64,000 nucleotides of DNA, taken from Sorangium cellulosum (GTDB taxonomy: Bacteria; Myxococcota_A; Polyangia; Polyangiales; Polyangiaceae). Position 1 is the stretch's first letter; every line of letters begins with the position of its first letter. Shown here piece by piece: positions 44,747 to 54,667 of this stretch. The stretch is from NCBI RefSeq assembly GCF_004135735.1, contig NZ_CP012670.1, positions 8,999,501-9,063,500 of the forward strand. The letters are read 5' to 3'. The position numbers were made by a program, and so were the translations under genes. Below the pieces are notes generated by a model. That model saw only the letters and a program-made list of their open reading frames with translations. It was not told the DNA's origin and made no database searches.

Positions 44747-45670
44747 TCAGCCGCCGCTCCCCTCCAGCCCGCCGTCGGACGCCTCGGCGCGGCACCGCAT
44801 CACCATCCGGATCTCGTTGCCCTTCTCGTTGTGCCGCACCTCGTCCATGAAGGTGCGGATCAGCATCAGCCCCCGGCCGCTCGGCTTCTCCAGGTTGGCG
44901 AGATCCGTCGGATCCGGCAGCCCCCGCGGGTCGAAGCCGGGCCCCTCGTCGCGCACCACGTAGATCGCCTCGGTCCGCGTCTCCCGCGCCACGACGTGGA
45001 CCCGCCGGTCGCGGTACGGGCGCTCCCGCCGGCGCTGCTCGACGAGCGCCGAGAAGGCGCTCGCGTCCTCGTCGAGCAGCGACGAGCTCACCTCCAGGTT
45101 GCCGTGGACGATGGCGTTCACCAGCGCCTCGCGCATCGCCACCGCGACCTGGATCCGGCCCGTCTCGTCGCACAGCCGCATCCGGCCCAGGCTCTGCTCG
45201 ATGTGGCCCACCAGCGCGGGCACCTTCGCCACGTCGTTGTCGAGCTCGAACTGGGACTCCGTCGCGACGAGGCACGCGAGGAGCTGCTGCTCGCGCCGGT
45301 CGAGCCGCGCCACCGCGAGCACGTTCTCGATCGTGCTCACCAGCTCGGCCGCGAGGTTCCGCTTCGGCACGTAGCTCGCGGCGCCGCGCCGGAGCGCCTG
45401 CACCGCGATCTCCTCGCTCCCGTGCGCCGTCATCAGGATCACGGGCAGGTACGGGTGCTCGCGGCGGATCGCCTCGACCAGCTCCAGGCCGTCCATCTCC
45501 GGCATCTGGAGGTCGGTCAGCACGATCTCCGGCGCCGACCTGGCGATCACCTGGAGCGCCTCGACGCCGTTCTCGGCGTACATCGGCTCCATGCCGGCGC
45601 GCTTCTTGAGCAGGCTCCCGGAGAGGCGCCGATCCAACGGGGAGTCGTCGACCACGAGCACCCTCACCAT
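44747..45670 (-). CDS. Receiver - RsbW-like ATPase protein
   Basis: 307 aa. A CheY-type receiver (VVDDSP, phospho-Asp in LTDLQMPEMDG, MTAHG, K in YVPKRN) fused to a HATPase_c_2 domain of the RsbW/SpoIIAB anti-sigma kinase type (MREALVNAIVHGNLE N-box, DEGPGFDP, GRGLMLIRTFMDEV). Phosphorylation by a histidine kinase could thus switch a serine-kinase/anti-sigma output. Its start overlaps by 7 bp the stop of the hybrid kinase gene, the obvious partner. Confidence 0.92.
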   Translation of the reverse strand: MVRVLVVDDSPLDRRLSGSLLKKRAGMEPMYAENGVEALQVIARSAPEIVLTDLQMPEMDGLELVEAIRREHPYLPVILMTAHGSEEIAVQALRRGAASYVPKRNLAAELVSTIENVLAVARLDRREQQLLACLVATESQFELDNDVAKVPALVGHIEQSLGRMRLCDETGRIQVAVAMREALVNAIVHGNLEVSSSLLDEDASAFSALVEQRRRERPYRDRRVHVVARETRTEAIYVVRDEGPGFDPRGLPDPTDLANLEKPSGRGLMLIRTFMDEVRHNEKGNEIRMVMRCRAEASDGGLEGSGG

Positions 45671-48600
45671 CGCGTCACCTCGCTGTCAGAGGGCCGTTCG
45701 CCCGGCTCCTTCGGCGGGGGGTCCGCCGGCGCGCCCTCGCGCACGAACGCGGCGAGCTCGGGGATCAGGCGCTCGATCTGCGCGCGCAGCGCGAACTGCG
45801 CCTCGGGCAGGCCGCCGAGATCGCTGTTGCGCGCCATCTTCTCCAGCGCGAACGCGGCCTCGAACGCGCCGCGCGCCCCGAAGCTGTCGACCCCGCCCTT
45901 CAGGCTGTGCGCGGCCCGCTGGAGCTTGCGGGCGTCGCCGGCGCTCACCGCCTCGTCGATGTCGGCCATCCACCGGGGGCACTCCTCGAGGAAGACCTCG
46001 GCGAGCTCGCGCAGGAGATCGGCGTCGCCGCCCGTCCGCTCGAGCGCCCGCGTGCGATCGAACATCGGCCGGCTCGCGAACACCGAGGGCGAGCTCGTCC
46101 GCCGATCGTCCGACCGGGCGCTCGGCGGCGCGCTGTCGAGCGGCGACGTGGGCACCGGCGTGTGGGACGGGGACGAGCCCGGCGCGCCGAGCGACAGGCG
46201 CGTCGTGTCGTCGATGTCCAGGGTGGGCGGCCCGGCGACCAGCCGGTCGATCATATCGTAGAGCTCCTCCACCTGCACCGGCTTCGTGACGTAGCCGTCG
46301 AACCCCGCCCGGAGGCACCGCTCGCGATCGCCCTTCATCGCGTACGCGGTCACGACGATGAGCGGCATGTGCCCGCCCTCGCGCCGCTCGCGGGCGCGGA
46401 CGGCCCGCGCCGCCTGGAGGCCGTCCATCTCGGGCATCTCCACGTCGAGCAGGGCCACGTCGTACTGCCCGGTCGCGATCTTCTCGACCGCGATCCGGCC
46501 GTTCTCGACGATGTGCACGCGGTGATCCTGCCGCTCCAGCCAGCGGCGCATCAGCTTCTGGTTGATCGCGTTGTCCTCGGCGACGAGCACGCGCAGGCCG
46601 CGGGCGCGCGGCCCCGGCGAGAAGCGGCGCGACTCGGCCGCGCGGAACGCGCTCCGCGTCGGGATGCCGAAGGCGTGGAAGACGGCCTCCTGGAGGTGCG
46701 ACGGCTTCACGGGCTTCGTGACCATGGCCGAGACGCCGAGATCGCGGCAGCGCGCGGCGTCCGCCTGCGCCGAGGTCGAGCTGAGCATCATGAGGATGCG
46801 CCCCTTCAGGATCTCGCGCTTGCGGCAGTGCTCGACCACGGCGAAGCCGTCGACCTTCGGCATCCGGGCGTCGACCAGGGCGAGGCCGAACGAGCTGCTC
46901 GCGCCGAGCGCGTTGCCCCCCGGCTTGCCCCAGGGCAGCGCCCACATCCCCGAGTCCTCCGAGAGCGCCGCGATCGCCGCCGCGCCCGAGTCGACGGGGA
47001 CCGGCCGCATCCCCCACCCCTCGATGGTCTCGGCGAGGATGCGCCGGACGGTCGCGTTGTCGTCGGCGATCAGCACCCGCGTGCCGATCAGCTCCCGCGG
47101 GATCTGCAGCCGCCGCGACCGGGCCGCGCCCTCGAGCGCCCGGAGCTTGAGCGTGAAGTGGAAGGTGCTGCCCTTGCCGAGCTCGCTCTCGATCCAGATC
47201 CTGCCGCCCATCATCTCGACCAGCCGGGCACATATTGTAAGGCCGAGCCCTGTGCCGCCATACTTTCTCGTGGTCGATCCGTCCGCCTGGGCGAAGGCGT
47301 CGAAGACGAGCCGCTGCTTGTCCGGGGCGATGCCGATGCCGGTGTCGATGACGTGCACGTGGAGCACCACGGTGTCGCCGAGCGCCTCGCCCGCGTAGAG
47401 GGTCGGCAGGCTGTGGCGGTCCGCGCCGGCCTCTCCCTCGGGCGGGGCGGGCGCGCGCGCGTCGATCGTGGCGCGGACGAGGATCTCGCCGGCGTCGGTG
47501 AACTTCACGGCGTTGCTCACGAGGTTCACGAGCACCTGGCGCAGGCGCAGCGGATCGCCGACGAGCGCCTCGGGCACGTCGGGGCCGACGTGGTAGGCGA
47601 GCTCGAGCCGCTTCTCGTGGGCCCGGAGCGCGAGCGTCTTCACCGCGTCGCCGAGGATCTCGCTCGGGTCGAAGACGACGGGCTCGATCTCGAGCTTGCC
47701 CGCCTCGATCTTCGAGAAGTCGAGGACGTCGTTGATGATGGCGAGCAGCGCGTCGGCCGAGATCTTGACCATCTCGAGGTACTCGCGCTGCTCCTGGGTG
47801 AGCTCGGTCTGGAGCGCGAGCGACGTCATGCCGATGATGCCGTTCATCGGGGTGCGGATCTCGTGGCTCACGCTGGCGAGGAACTCGCTCTTGGCGCGGC
47901 TCGCCGCCTCGGCGGCCTCCTTGGCCTGCTGGAGCTCGGCCTCGACCTCCTGGCGCTGCATGAGCAGGGCGCGCAGGCTGGCCGAGTGCTCGCGCTCGTT
48001 CTGGAGCGAGGCCTCGCCCATGGCGTCGGCGCGCCGCTTGGCGATGCTCGCCATGGCCGCCATGGCGGGCGTGGTGACGGCGTAGACGATGACCCGGAGC
48101 AGGTTCTCCGCGGAGTAGGAGAACCCGCCATCCGAGTAGTAGCTCGCGAAGTAGGCGCACGAGATGAGCGCGGTGGCGATGCCGCTCCGGAGGCCGCCGC
48201 TGAACGCCGCGAAGACGATGATCATCGACAGGATCGCGGGCGGGTTCGGGACGCCCCAGCTGAACGCGGCCTGGAGCGTGGCGACCGCGACGATGACGAG
48301 CAGGGCGAGCGCCGGGCCGAGGAGCGGGAGCCAGCGCTTCTCCAGGGCGCGGCGGCTGCTGGGCGCGGGCGCGGCCTGGACGGGCAGGACGGTGCTGCGG
48401 CCGTCGAGGAGGCCGGCGCCGGTCTGCGAGAGGCGGGGCTCGCCGGCCTGCGAGAGGCGGGGGTCGCCGGTCTGCGAGAGGCGGGGGGGCTCGCCGGTTT
48501 GCGAGAGGCGGGGGGGCTCGCCGGTTTGCGAGAGGCGGGGGGGCTCGCCGGTTTGCGAGAGGCGAGGCTCGCCCACCTGCGAGAGGCGGGGGTCGCCGGC

Positions 48601-48729
48601 CTGCGAGAGGCGGGGGTTGCTGCCCTGCGGGGGCCGGGAGTCGCTGGTCGACGGGGGTCGGGGCTCCGCGCGGGCGGCCCCCGTCGCGGCGGCCGGCGGG
48701 GGCTCCTCGGTCGGCGACATGGCGTCCAT
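45664..48729 (-). CDS. Hybrid histidine kinase with two receivers and HPt
   Basis: About 1021 aa. The first ~110 residues are a disordered cytoplasmic tail containing eight RLSQ repeats. Membrane helices lie between ~132 and 228. A coiled coil leads to the DHp helix with H289 (SVSHEIRTPMNG), then an ATPase domain (NLVSNAVKF, DTGIGI, GGTGLGL). Receiver 1 (VLIADDN, D in LVDARMPKVDG), receiver 2 (VLVAEDN, D in LLDVEMPEMDG) and an HPt domain (AHSLKGG) follow, so a full internal phosphorelay is present. The ligand is unknown. ATG 48729 is taken; ATG 48720 is also possible. It forms an operon with the receiver-ATPase gene. Confidence 0.93.
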   Translation of the reverse strand: MDAMSPTEEPPPAAATGAARAEPRPPSTSDSRPPQGSNPRLSQAGDPRLSQVGEPRLSQTGEPPRLSQTGEPPRLSQTGEPPRLSQTGDPRLSQAGEPRLSQTGAGLLDGRSTVLPVQAAPAPSSRRALEKRWLPLLGPALALLVIVAVATLQAAFSWGVPNPPAILSMIIVFAAFSGGLRSGIATALISCAYFASYYSDGGFSYSAENLLRVIVYAVTTPAMAAMASIAKRRADAMGEASLQNEREHSASLRALLMQRQEVEAELQQAKEAAEAASRAKSEFLASVSHEIRTPMNGIIGMTSLALQTELTQEQREYLEMVKISADALLAIINDVLDFSKIEAGKLEIEPVVFDPSEILGDAVKTLALRAHEKRLELAYHVGPDVPEALVGDPLRLRQVLVNLVSNAVKFTDAGEILVRATIDARAPAPPEGEAGADRHSLPTLYAGEALGDTVVLHVHVIDTGIGIAPDKQRLVFDAFAQADGSTTRKYGGTGLGLTICARLVEMMGGRIWIESELGKGSTFHFTLKLRALEGAARSRRLQIPRELIGTRVLIADDNATVRRILAETIEGWGMRPVPVDSGAAAIAALSEDSGMWALPWGKPGGNALGASSSFGLALVDARMPKVDGFAVVEHCRKREILKGRILMMLSSTSAQADAARCRDLGVSAMVTKPVKPSHLQEAVFHAFGIPTRSAFRAAESRRFSPGPRARGLRVLVAEDNAINQKLMRRWLERQDHRVHIVENGRIAVEKIATGQYDVALLDVEMPEMDGLQAARAVRARERREGGHMPLIVVTAYAMKGDRERCLRAGFDGYVTKPVQVEELYDMIDRLVAGPPTLDIDDTTRLSLGAPGSSPSHTPVPTSPLDSAPPSARSDDRRTSSPSVFASRPMFDRTRALERTGGDADLLRELAEVFLEECPRWMADIDEAVSAGDARKLQRAAHSLKGGVDSFGARGAFEAAFALEKMARNSDLGGLPEAQFALRAQIERLIPELAAFVREGAPADPPPKEPGERPSDSEVTRW
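48418..48615. repeat. Coding repeat array (RLSQ units)
   Basis: Eight units of 24 or 27 bp encoding (E/D)PRLSQ(T/A/V)G or EPPRLSQTG. The three middle EPPRLSQTG units are near-identical in DNA, so the array is recent and may vary in length. Confidence 0.88.
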
Positions 48730-49288
48730 GGAGATAGCGGGGTCGCGATCGGGCGTCCATGGCCGCGAATGCGGGGCGCGAGGTGGGCAAGCGCCGGCCG
48801 GTCGTCGAGACCACCGCCACGGGACGTCGGGAATCACCTGAGCGCAGGAGATCCAGGCGCCCGCAGCCTCGGCCAGGTCTGGACAGGCGGCCAGCGTGCG
48901 AGCCACGGCGGGCCGGCGTACGCCTCGTGGAGGTCGCGGGCGGGCAGGAACGCCATGGCGCACCCTTCCTCGAAGAGACTTGCGTGGTCGTGACGCACGG
49001 TCCGACAGGGAGCATGACGCGCGGTCGGCTCTCCGAGCGAGAGGCGACGGAGCCGTTGATTGACCTGCAGGGGAGAGAGGACCGCAAGGGGCGCAAGGTC
49101 TTGAGAACACATCCCATGTGCTCTCCTGACAGTGTTGTTGCCGCTCTGGCCGCCCTCCTCGACGATGGCGAATCGGGCCCGCCGAGCACGAGGGACGGGC
49201 CTCCGCCCATTCACGCTCTTTCCCTTGCGCCCCTCGCGGTCCCCTCTCTCGCCCTCTCGGAAGCGCCTGTAGCCACGGTGTCCACGCC
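48730..49288. other. Intergenic region with inverted repeat
   Basis: 559 bp without a gene. It carries a 20-bp inverted repeat (49079-49098 against 49223-49242, 19 of 20 matching) and within it a smaller hairpin near 49103-49125. Open frames here are not convincing. Confidence 0.55.
49079..49242. repeat. Element bounded by 20-bp inverted repeats
   Basis: ggaccgcaaggggcgcaagg is repeated inverted with one mismatch 124 bp later; GAGAG-rich sequence continues both arms outward. The inner part has gagaacacat-ccc-atgtgctctc. This resembles a small non-autonomous element or large stem-loop. Confidence 0.55.
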
Positions 49289-50368
49289 TCACGCCGCCCG
49301 CAGGCTCACCCCGGACTCCGCGTCGAACAGGTGCACCTGCCGGAGCGCCACCTTCACGGTGTCGCCCTTCGCCACCGGCGCCGCCGGCTCCAGCCGCGCC
49401 ACGAACGGCGCGCCCGCCACGGTGCCGTGGGCGTACGACTCGGCCCCGAGCGCCTCGACGATGGCCACCTGGAACGACGCCCCCTCCTGGCCCGGCGCGA
49501 CCTCCACCTCGTGCGGCCGCACGCCGACCGTGACCCGCCGGCCGGGCGCGAGCGCCCCCGGGAACTCGGCCGCGTCGATCTCGACCGCGAGATCCCCGTG
49601 GGCCGCGACCCACCGCCCGCCCCGGTCCTCCATGCGCGCGTCGAGGAAGTTCATGGCCGGGCTGCCGAGGAAGCTCGCCACGAACTGGGTGCGCGGCCGG
49701 GCAAAGACCTCCAGCGGCGGGCCCGACTGCTCCACCACCCCCTTGTTCAGCACGAAGATCTCGTCCGCGAGCGTCATCGCCTCGACCTGATCGTGGGTGA
49801 CGTAGACGCTGGTCGCCCCGAGCCGGTCGTGCAGCTTCCGGATGTCGACCCGCACCTGGGCGCGCAGCGCGGCGTCGAGGTTCGAGAGCGGCTCGTCGAA
49901 GAGGAAGAGCTGCGCCCGCCGCACGATCGCCCGGCCCATGGCCACGCGCTGCCGCTGGCCGCCCGACAGCGCCCGGGGGTAGCGGTCGAGCAGCGGGCCG
50001 AGCCCGAGCATCTCCGACGCCTCCTTCACGCGCGCCTCGATCTCGGCCGGCGGCGTCTTCCGCAGCTTCAGGCCGAAGGCGAGGTTCTCGCGCACCGTGA
50101 GGTGCGGATACAGCGCGTACGACTGGAACACCATCGCGATGTCGCGATCCCGCGGCTCCAGGTGCGTGACGTCGCGGTCGCCGAGCGCGATCGAGCCCTC
50201 GTCGGCCTCCTCCAGGCCGGCCAGCAGCCTGAGCAGCGTCGATTTGCCGCAGCCGCTCGGGCCGACGAGGACGGCGAACGAGCCGTCGGGCACGTCGACG
50301 GAGACGCCCCGCAGCACGTGGGTCTGGCCGAATCGCTTGTTGAGTCCGCGCACTTTGACAGAAGCCAT
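49289..50368 (-). CDS. Orphan ABC importer ATPase (MalK/UgpC type)
   Basis: 359 aa. Walker A GPSGCGKST, signature LSGGQRQRVAMGRA, Walker B LFLFDEPLSNLDA, VTHDQ switch and a C-terminal TOBE/OB domain (VTVGVRPHEVEV) as in MalK/UgpC. The family energises sugar and glycerol-phosphate importers. No permease or binding-protein gene is near, so it probably serves carbohydrate importers encoded elsewhere, as shared MsmK-like ATPases do. ATG 50368 begins the ATPase fold. Confidence 0.93.
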   Translation of the reverse strand: MASVKVRGLNKRFGQTHVLRGVSVDVPDGSFAVLVGPSGCGKSTLLRLLAGLEEADEGSIALGDRDVTHLEPRDRDIAMVFQSYALYPHLTVRENLAFGLKLRKTPPAEIEARVKEASEMLGLGPLLDRYPRALSGGQRQRVAMGRAIVRRAQLFLFDEPLSNLDAALRAQVRVDIRKLHDRLGATSVYVTHDQVEAMTLADEIFVLNKGVVEQSGPPLEVFARPRTQFVASFLGSPAMNFLDARMEDRGGRWVAAHGDLAVEIDAAEFPGALAPGRRVTVGVRPHEVEVAPGQEGASFQVAIVEALGAESYAHGTVAGAPFVARLEPAAPVAKGDTVKVALRQVHLFDAESGVSLRAA

Positions 50369-51124
50369 GGGAGAGACTTTCGAGGGAATGAATGCCGGGG
50401 ATGCGTGAGGTTGCCGGGAGATGCTGGAGGGGTGAATCAAGGCCCCGGGATGACCGGGGCCCCATGAAAGAACGAGGCGCCGCGCACGGCGGCGACAGCC
50501 TGACCGCGACGGCGCCGCCCGCGCCCGCGAACTATGCCTCTTTCTCGGGCGATGGCACGCGGGCGGGCGCGGCCCCCCGCGCCAGCCCCGCCTCGCCGCC
50601 CCCGGAGGGCCCGTGGAGCGCGGCGCCCCCGGTCCGGCCGGCCGACCGCGTCCGCCGTATCGGGAGAAGCCGTATCCACGACAGGCCCCTGCCGAGCCGC
50701 AGAGCACAAGACCGAGCCCAGCAGTGGCATGGCCCCCCGCGCGCCCGCGACGCGATGCTCCCTCGCCCTCGACGCCCCTCGCACGGCGCGAACGCTACAC
50801 CACCCCGCGTCGCGAGGTCCACGATTTCTCGATTCGGCGCGTGGTTTCCGGGGCGCACTCCAATCGACGCATGCGCCTCCGCGCCGCGGATCGCGGCGGC
50901 CGCATCGGGGCCGCGCCGCGCTCGCCTCCGCCGGAAATGCCGCGCCGGCGGCCCGACAGGCGCGCTCACGCCAGCCTGCGGGCGCGCGACCGACTCGTGA
51001 GATCGCCGCCCCGGCGTATCGCGCGATCTCCACCACGGATCCATCGCGGTTCCACCACGGACGCTTGTTGACGTGGGATTCCCGCCACATTGACGGTCTC
51101 GCCGCAACATGGCACCGTCGACTC
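50369..51124. other. Gene-free divergent region
   Basis: 756 bp between the MalK-like gene and the WD40 gene. Low-complexity GC-rich sequence; open frames have random composition. Near 51034-51060 a ccaccacgga motif is repeated 20 bp apart, and TTGACG occurs at about 51068, a plausible -35 for the WD40 gene. Confidence 0.45.
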
Positions 51125-54100
51125 GTGACCTTCTCGGCGCCTCCCGACCTCGAGCAGGAGCAGGCCAGCGCCGGAGATCCCACGTGCGGGTTCCAGGCGG
51201 GCGGAACGCTCGGGGACGGCGCCCTCTACATCGAGCGATCCGCGGATGGCGAGCTCTTCAATGCGCTGTTCCGCGGGGAGCTCTGCCATGTGCTGTCGGC
51301 CCGGCAGACAGGGAAATCCAGCTTGCGACTCCGGGTCTCAAGGCGGCTCCGCGCCGAGCAGGTGGCGTGCGCGAGCGTGGAGCTCGGGGCGCTCGGCACC
51401 GACGGCGCCACGCCGGTGAGCTGGTACCTCGGGATCGCCTCGGAGATCGCCGAGCAGCTCGGGCTGGAGCCGCCCGACGAGTTCTGGGACGCGCACTGGC
51501 ACCTCGGGCCCGTCCACTGCTGGTCACGCTGGCTCGAAGACGTCGTGCTCGAGGAGATCTCGTCCGCGATCGTCCTCTTCCTCGACGACATCGAAGCCAC
51601 CCTGTCTCTTCCGTTCTCGCGAGACGATTTCTTCGCGGCCATCCGGGCCTGCGTGAACCGCCGCGCCGAGCGCCCGGCGAACGCCCGGCTGACCTTCTGC
51701 CTGCTCGGGACAGCGGCGCCGTGGGAGCTCGCCGCGGATCCGACGCGCGCGCCGTTCAGCGTCGGCCGCGCGATCCGGCTCGAGGACTTCACCCGCGCCG
51801 AGCTGGAGGGGTTCCGGGCGGGCCTCGCCGGGGCCGTGGCCGATCCCGACGCCGCGCTCGGCGCGATCTTCGCGTGGACCTCGGGGCACCCCACCATGAC
51901 CCAGCAGCTCTGCGCGGATCTCGCCGGCGCGCGGCGCGGCCTCGGCGTGGACGAGGCCGTGGCGCGGCGCTTCCTCGCGCAGGGCCGGACCACGGACCCG
52001 GCCCTGCGCCACGCGGCGCGGTGCCTCGACGCCCCGGGGGCCCGCCGCGCGCAGGCGGCGAAGCTCCTCGCGCTGTACCGGCGGCTGCTCGACGGCGAGC
52101 GCGTCGGCGCCGACGGCGGGGATCCGGTCCAGGTCGCGCTGGGCCTCGCCGGGCTCTCGGCCGTCCGGGCGGGCGGAGGGGGCGCGCCGTACCTCGCCGT
52201 GCGCAATCGCGTCGTCGCCCGCGTCTTCGACCGGGCGTGGGTCCGGGCGCGCGAGGCCGAGCGGGCGATCACGGCGCCGCTCGTGCGCTGGCTCTCGAGC
52301 GGGCGGCGCGACGACTTCCTCGTGGGCGGCGCCGCGCTCGCCGAGCTCACGGCGTGGGCCGAGGGGCGCGGGGACCTCTCGGGGGAGGAGCAGGCGTTCC
52401 TCTCCGCCTGCGCGCGGGCCGACGCCCAGCGGCGGTCGATGCGGCGGCTCCTCACCGTGCTCGCCGTCGCCGTCACCCTGCTCGGGTCGCTGCTCCTCGT
52501 GCTCCTCTGGCAGATGGGGCAGGAGGAGCAGGCGCGGATCCGGGCGCAGCAGGAGGCGCGCGAGAAGGACGCCCGGCGGCTCGCGGCCCAGGCCGCGAAG
52601 GAGCTCTCCGAGGGCCTCCTGCAGCGGGCGCGCCTGCTCGCCGTGGAGGCCGGCCTCGCCGCCAGGGCGAGCGGCAGGCCCGCGGGCCCGACCGTGGTGC
52701 AGGCGCTCGGCGACGTGGTGTGGGGGCCGGCCGTCCGCCAGGAGGTGCTCGTCGGCCACGGCGGCGCGGTCCTGGACGCGGCCTTCAGCCCCGACGGCCG
52801 CTCCGTGGTCACCGCGTCCGCCGACGGCACGGCGCAGCGCTGGCCCCTCGACGGCGGCGGGGCGCCGATCGCGCTGCGCGGCCACGCGCTCGGGGTGGTC
52901 GCCGTCGCCTTCAGCCCCGACGGGAGCCGGCTCGCGACCGCGTCGCTCGACGGCACGGTGCGCCTGTGGCACGCGGACGGCCGGGAGGACCGCGCGCTCC
53001 GCGCGCACGACGCGGCGCTGGCCAGCGTCGCGTTCGACCCGGAGGGCCGCCGCCTCGTCGCGGGGATGTCGGACGGGACCGCGCGCGTGTGGCGCCTCGA
53101 CATGGACGACGAGCCGCCGCTCGTCCTCGCCGTCGCCGCGCGGCCCCTCCGGCGCGCCGTGTTCAACCACGACGGAAGCCGGATCCTCGCCACGACGGTC
53201 GGCGGCGCGGTCCACGTCGTCCGCGCCGACGGGCAGGGCCCCCCGGCGGCGCTGGGCGCGGCGGGGCAGGGCGTCGAGCGCGCGGACCACGCCCCGCTCG
53301 ACGACCGCATCGTCGTCGCGGCGGGCGACGGGACGGCGCGCGTGCTCGGCGGGGGCGGGCGCGCGCCGATCGTGCTCCGCGGCCACGAGGGGGCCGTGCG
53401 CAGCGCGGCGTTCAGCGCCGACGGCGCCCGGGTCGTCACCGCCTCGGCGGACGGGACCGCTCGCATCCACCGCGCCGACGGCAAGGGGACCCCCACGGTG
53501 CTCCGCGGCCACGAGGGGCCCGTGAACAGCGCCGCCTTCAGCCGCGACGGCGGCAGCGTCGTCACCGCGTCCGAGGACGGGACCGCGCGGGTGTGGCGCC
53601 TCGACGGGCCGGGCGAGCCGCTGCTGCTCCGGGGCCACGACGGGCCGCTGACCAGCGTCGCCGTCAGCCCGGACGGGGGCAAGATCGCCACGATCGGGAC
53701 CGACGCCACGGCGCGCGTCTTCCGCGCCGACTTCCGCGCCGACGGCGCGGGCGAGCCCGTCGTGCTGCGAGGGCACGAGGATCACGTGCTCAGCGTCGAC
53801 TTCAGCCCCGACGGCGAGCGCCTGGTCACCGGCTCGGCCGACAGGACGGCGCGGGTGTGGCGCGCCGACGGCAAGGGCCAGCCGCGCGTGCTCGGCGACC
53901 ACGACGACCGGGTGGTGGGCGTCGCGTTCAGCCCGGATGGCGCCCGCATCGTCACGACCTCGTGGAACGGCATCCTGCGCGTGTTCGAGGACGGCGGCCG
54001 CGGCGCGCCCGTCGTGCTGCGCGACGCGCGGGCGGGGCTCCTGCGGGCGGCGTTCAGCCCGGACGGCCAGCACATCGTGGCCACCTCGGGGCCCGACGTG

Positions 54101-54667
54101 AAGGTGTGGCCCGCGGACGGCCGCGGCGCCCCGCGGGTGATCCCGTCGGGGTACGTGGACCGCGCGATCACCGCCCTCGCGGTGAGCCCGGACGGCCAGC
54201 GCATCGCGATCGCGGCGCCCGACGACGGGGTGCGGCTGCTCCGCGCCGACGGCCAGGGCGAGCCGTTCGTCCTGCCCTGCCCCGGCGCCTCGGTCCGCGC
54301 CGTGGCGTTCAGCAGCGACAGCGCCCGCGTCGTGGCCGTGTCGAGCGACGGCAGCGCGCAGGTGCTCCCCGTCGACGGGCAGGGCGAGCCGATCACCCTC
54401 CGCGCCGAGGACGTCATGCTGACGGACGCCGTGTTCAGCCCCGACGCCACCCGCGTCATCGCCGCGGCGAGCGACGGCGCGGCGCGCATCTTTTCGATCA
54501 CGGCGGACCCGCTGATGGCGCGCGCGTGCGCCTACGCCGGGCGCAACTTCTCCCGCGTCGAGTGGGCGCTGCTCATGCCCGGCGTGAGCTACCGCAGCAC
54601 CTGCCCCGCGTGGGCGGCCGCCCCCGAGCAGGACGCCGGCGCGGCGCCGCTGCCCAGCGTGCGCTGA
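51125..54667 (+). CDS. AAA-like/WD40-repeat protein
   Basis: About 1180 aa. The N-terminal 400 residues are an AAA_35-like P-loop domain: SARQTGKSSL (58-67; the usual first Gly is Ser) and Walker B IVLFLDDIEATL (149-160). One membrane helix lies near 438-462 followed by a charged coiled coil. The rest (from ~540) is a run of roughly fourteen WD40-type units (VAFSPDGSRLATASLDGTV style), probably two propellers. Such proteins act as scaffolds or sensors; many neighbours are kinases. GTG 51125 is the chosen start but has a weak ribosome site. Adjacent units share near-identical DNA, indicating repeat amplification. Confidence 0.87.
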   Translation: MTFSAPPDLEQEQASAGDPTCGFQAGGTLGDGALYIERSADGELFNALFRGELCHVLSARQTGKSSLRLRVSRRLRAEQVACASVELGALGTDGATPVSWYLGIASEIAEQLGLEPPDEFWDAHWHLGPVHCWSRWLEDVVLEEISSAIVLFLDDIEATLSLPFSRDDFFAAIRACVNRRAERPANARLTFCLLGTAAPWELAADPTRAPFSVGRAIRLEDFTRAELEGFRAGLAGAVADPDAALGAIFAWTSGHPTMTQQLCADLAGARRGLGVDEAVARRFLAQGRTTDPALRHAARCLDAPGARRAQAAKLLALYRRLLDGERVGADGGDPVQVALGLAGLSAVRAGGGGAPYLAVRNRVVARVFDRAWVRAREAERAITAPLVRWLSSGRRDDFLVGGAALAELTAWAEGRGDLSGEEQAFLSACARADAQRRSMRRLLTVLAVAVTLLGSLLLVLLWQMGQEEQARIRAQQEAREKDARRLAAQAAKELSEGLLQRARLLAVEAGLAARASGRPAGPTVVQALGDVVWGPAVRQEVLVGHGGAVLDAAFSPDGRSVVTASADGTAQRWPLDGGGAPIALRGHALGVVAVAFSPDGSRLATASLDGTVRLWHADGREDRALRAHDAALASVAFDPEGRRLVAGMSDGTARVWRLDMDDEPPLVLAVAARPLRRAVFNHDGSRILATTVGGAVHVVRADGQGPPAALGAAGQGVERADHAPLDDRIVVAAGDGTARVLGGGGRAPIVLRGHEGAVRSAAFSADGARVVTASADGTARIHRADGKGTPTVLRGHEGPVNSAAFSRDGGSVVTASEDGTARVWRLDGPGEPLLLRGHDGPLTSVAVSPDGGKIATIGTDATARVFRADFRADGAGEPVVLRGHEDHVLSVDFSPDGERLVTGSADRTARVWRADGKGQPRVLGDHDDRVVGVAFSPDGARIVTTSWNGILRVFEDGGRGAPVVLRDARAGLLRAAFSPDGQHIVATSGPDVKVWPADGRGAPRVIPSGYVDRAITALAVSPDGQRIAIAAPDDGVRLLRADGQGEPFVLPCPGASVRAVAFSSDSARVVAVSSDGSAQVLPVDGQGEPITLRAEDVMLTDAVFSPDATRVIAAASDGAARIFSITADPLMARACAYAGRNFSRVEWALLMPGVSYRSTCPAWAAAPEQDAGAAPLPSVR

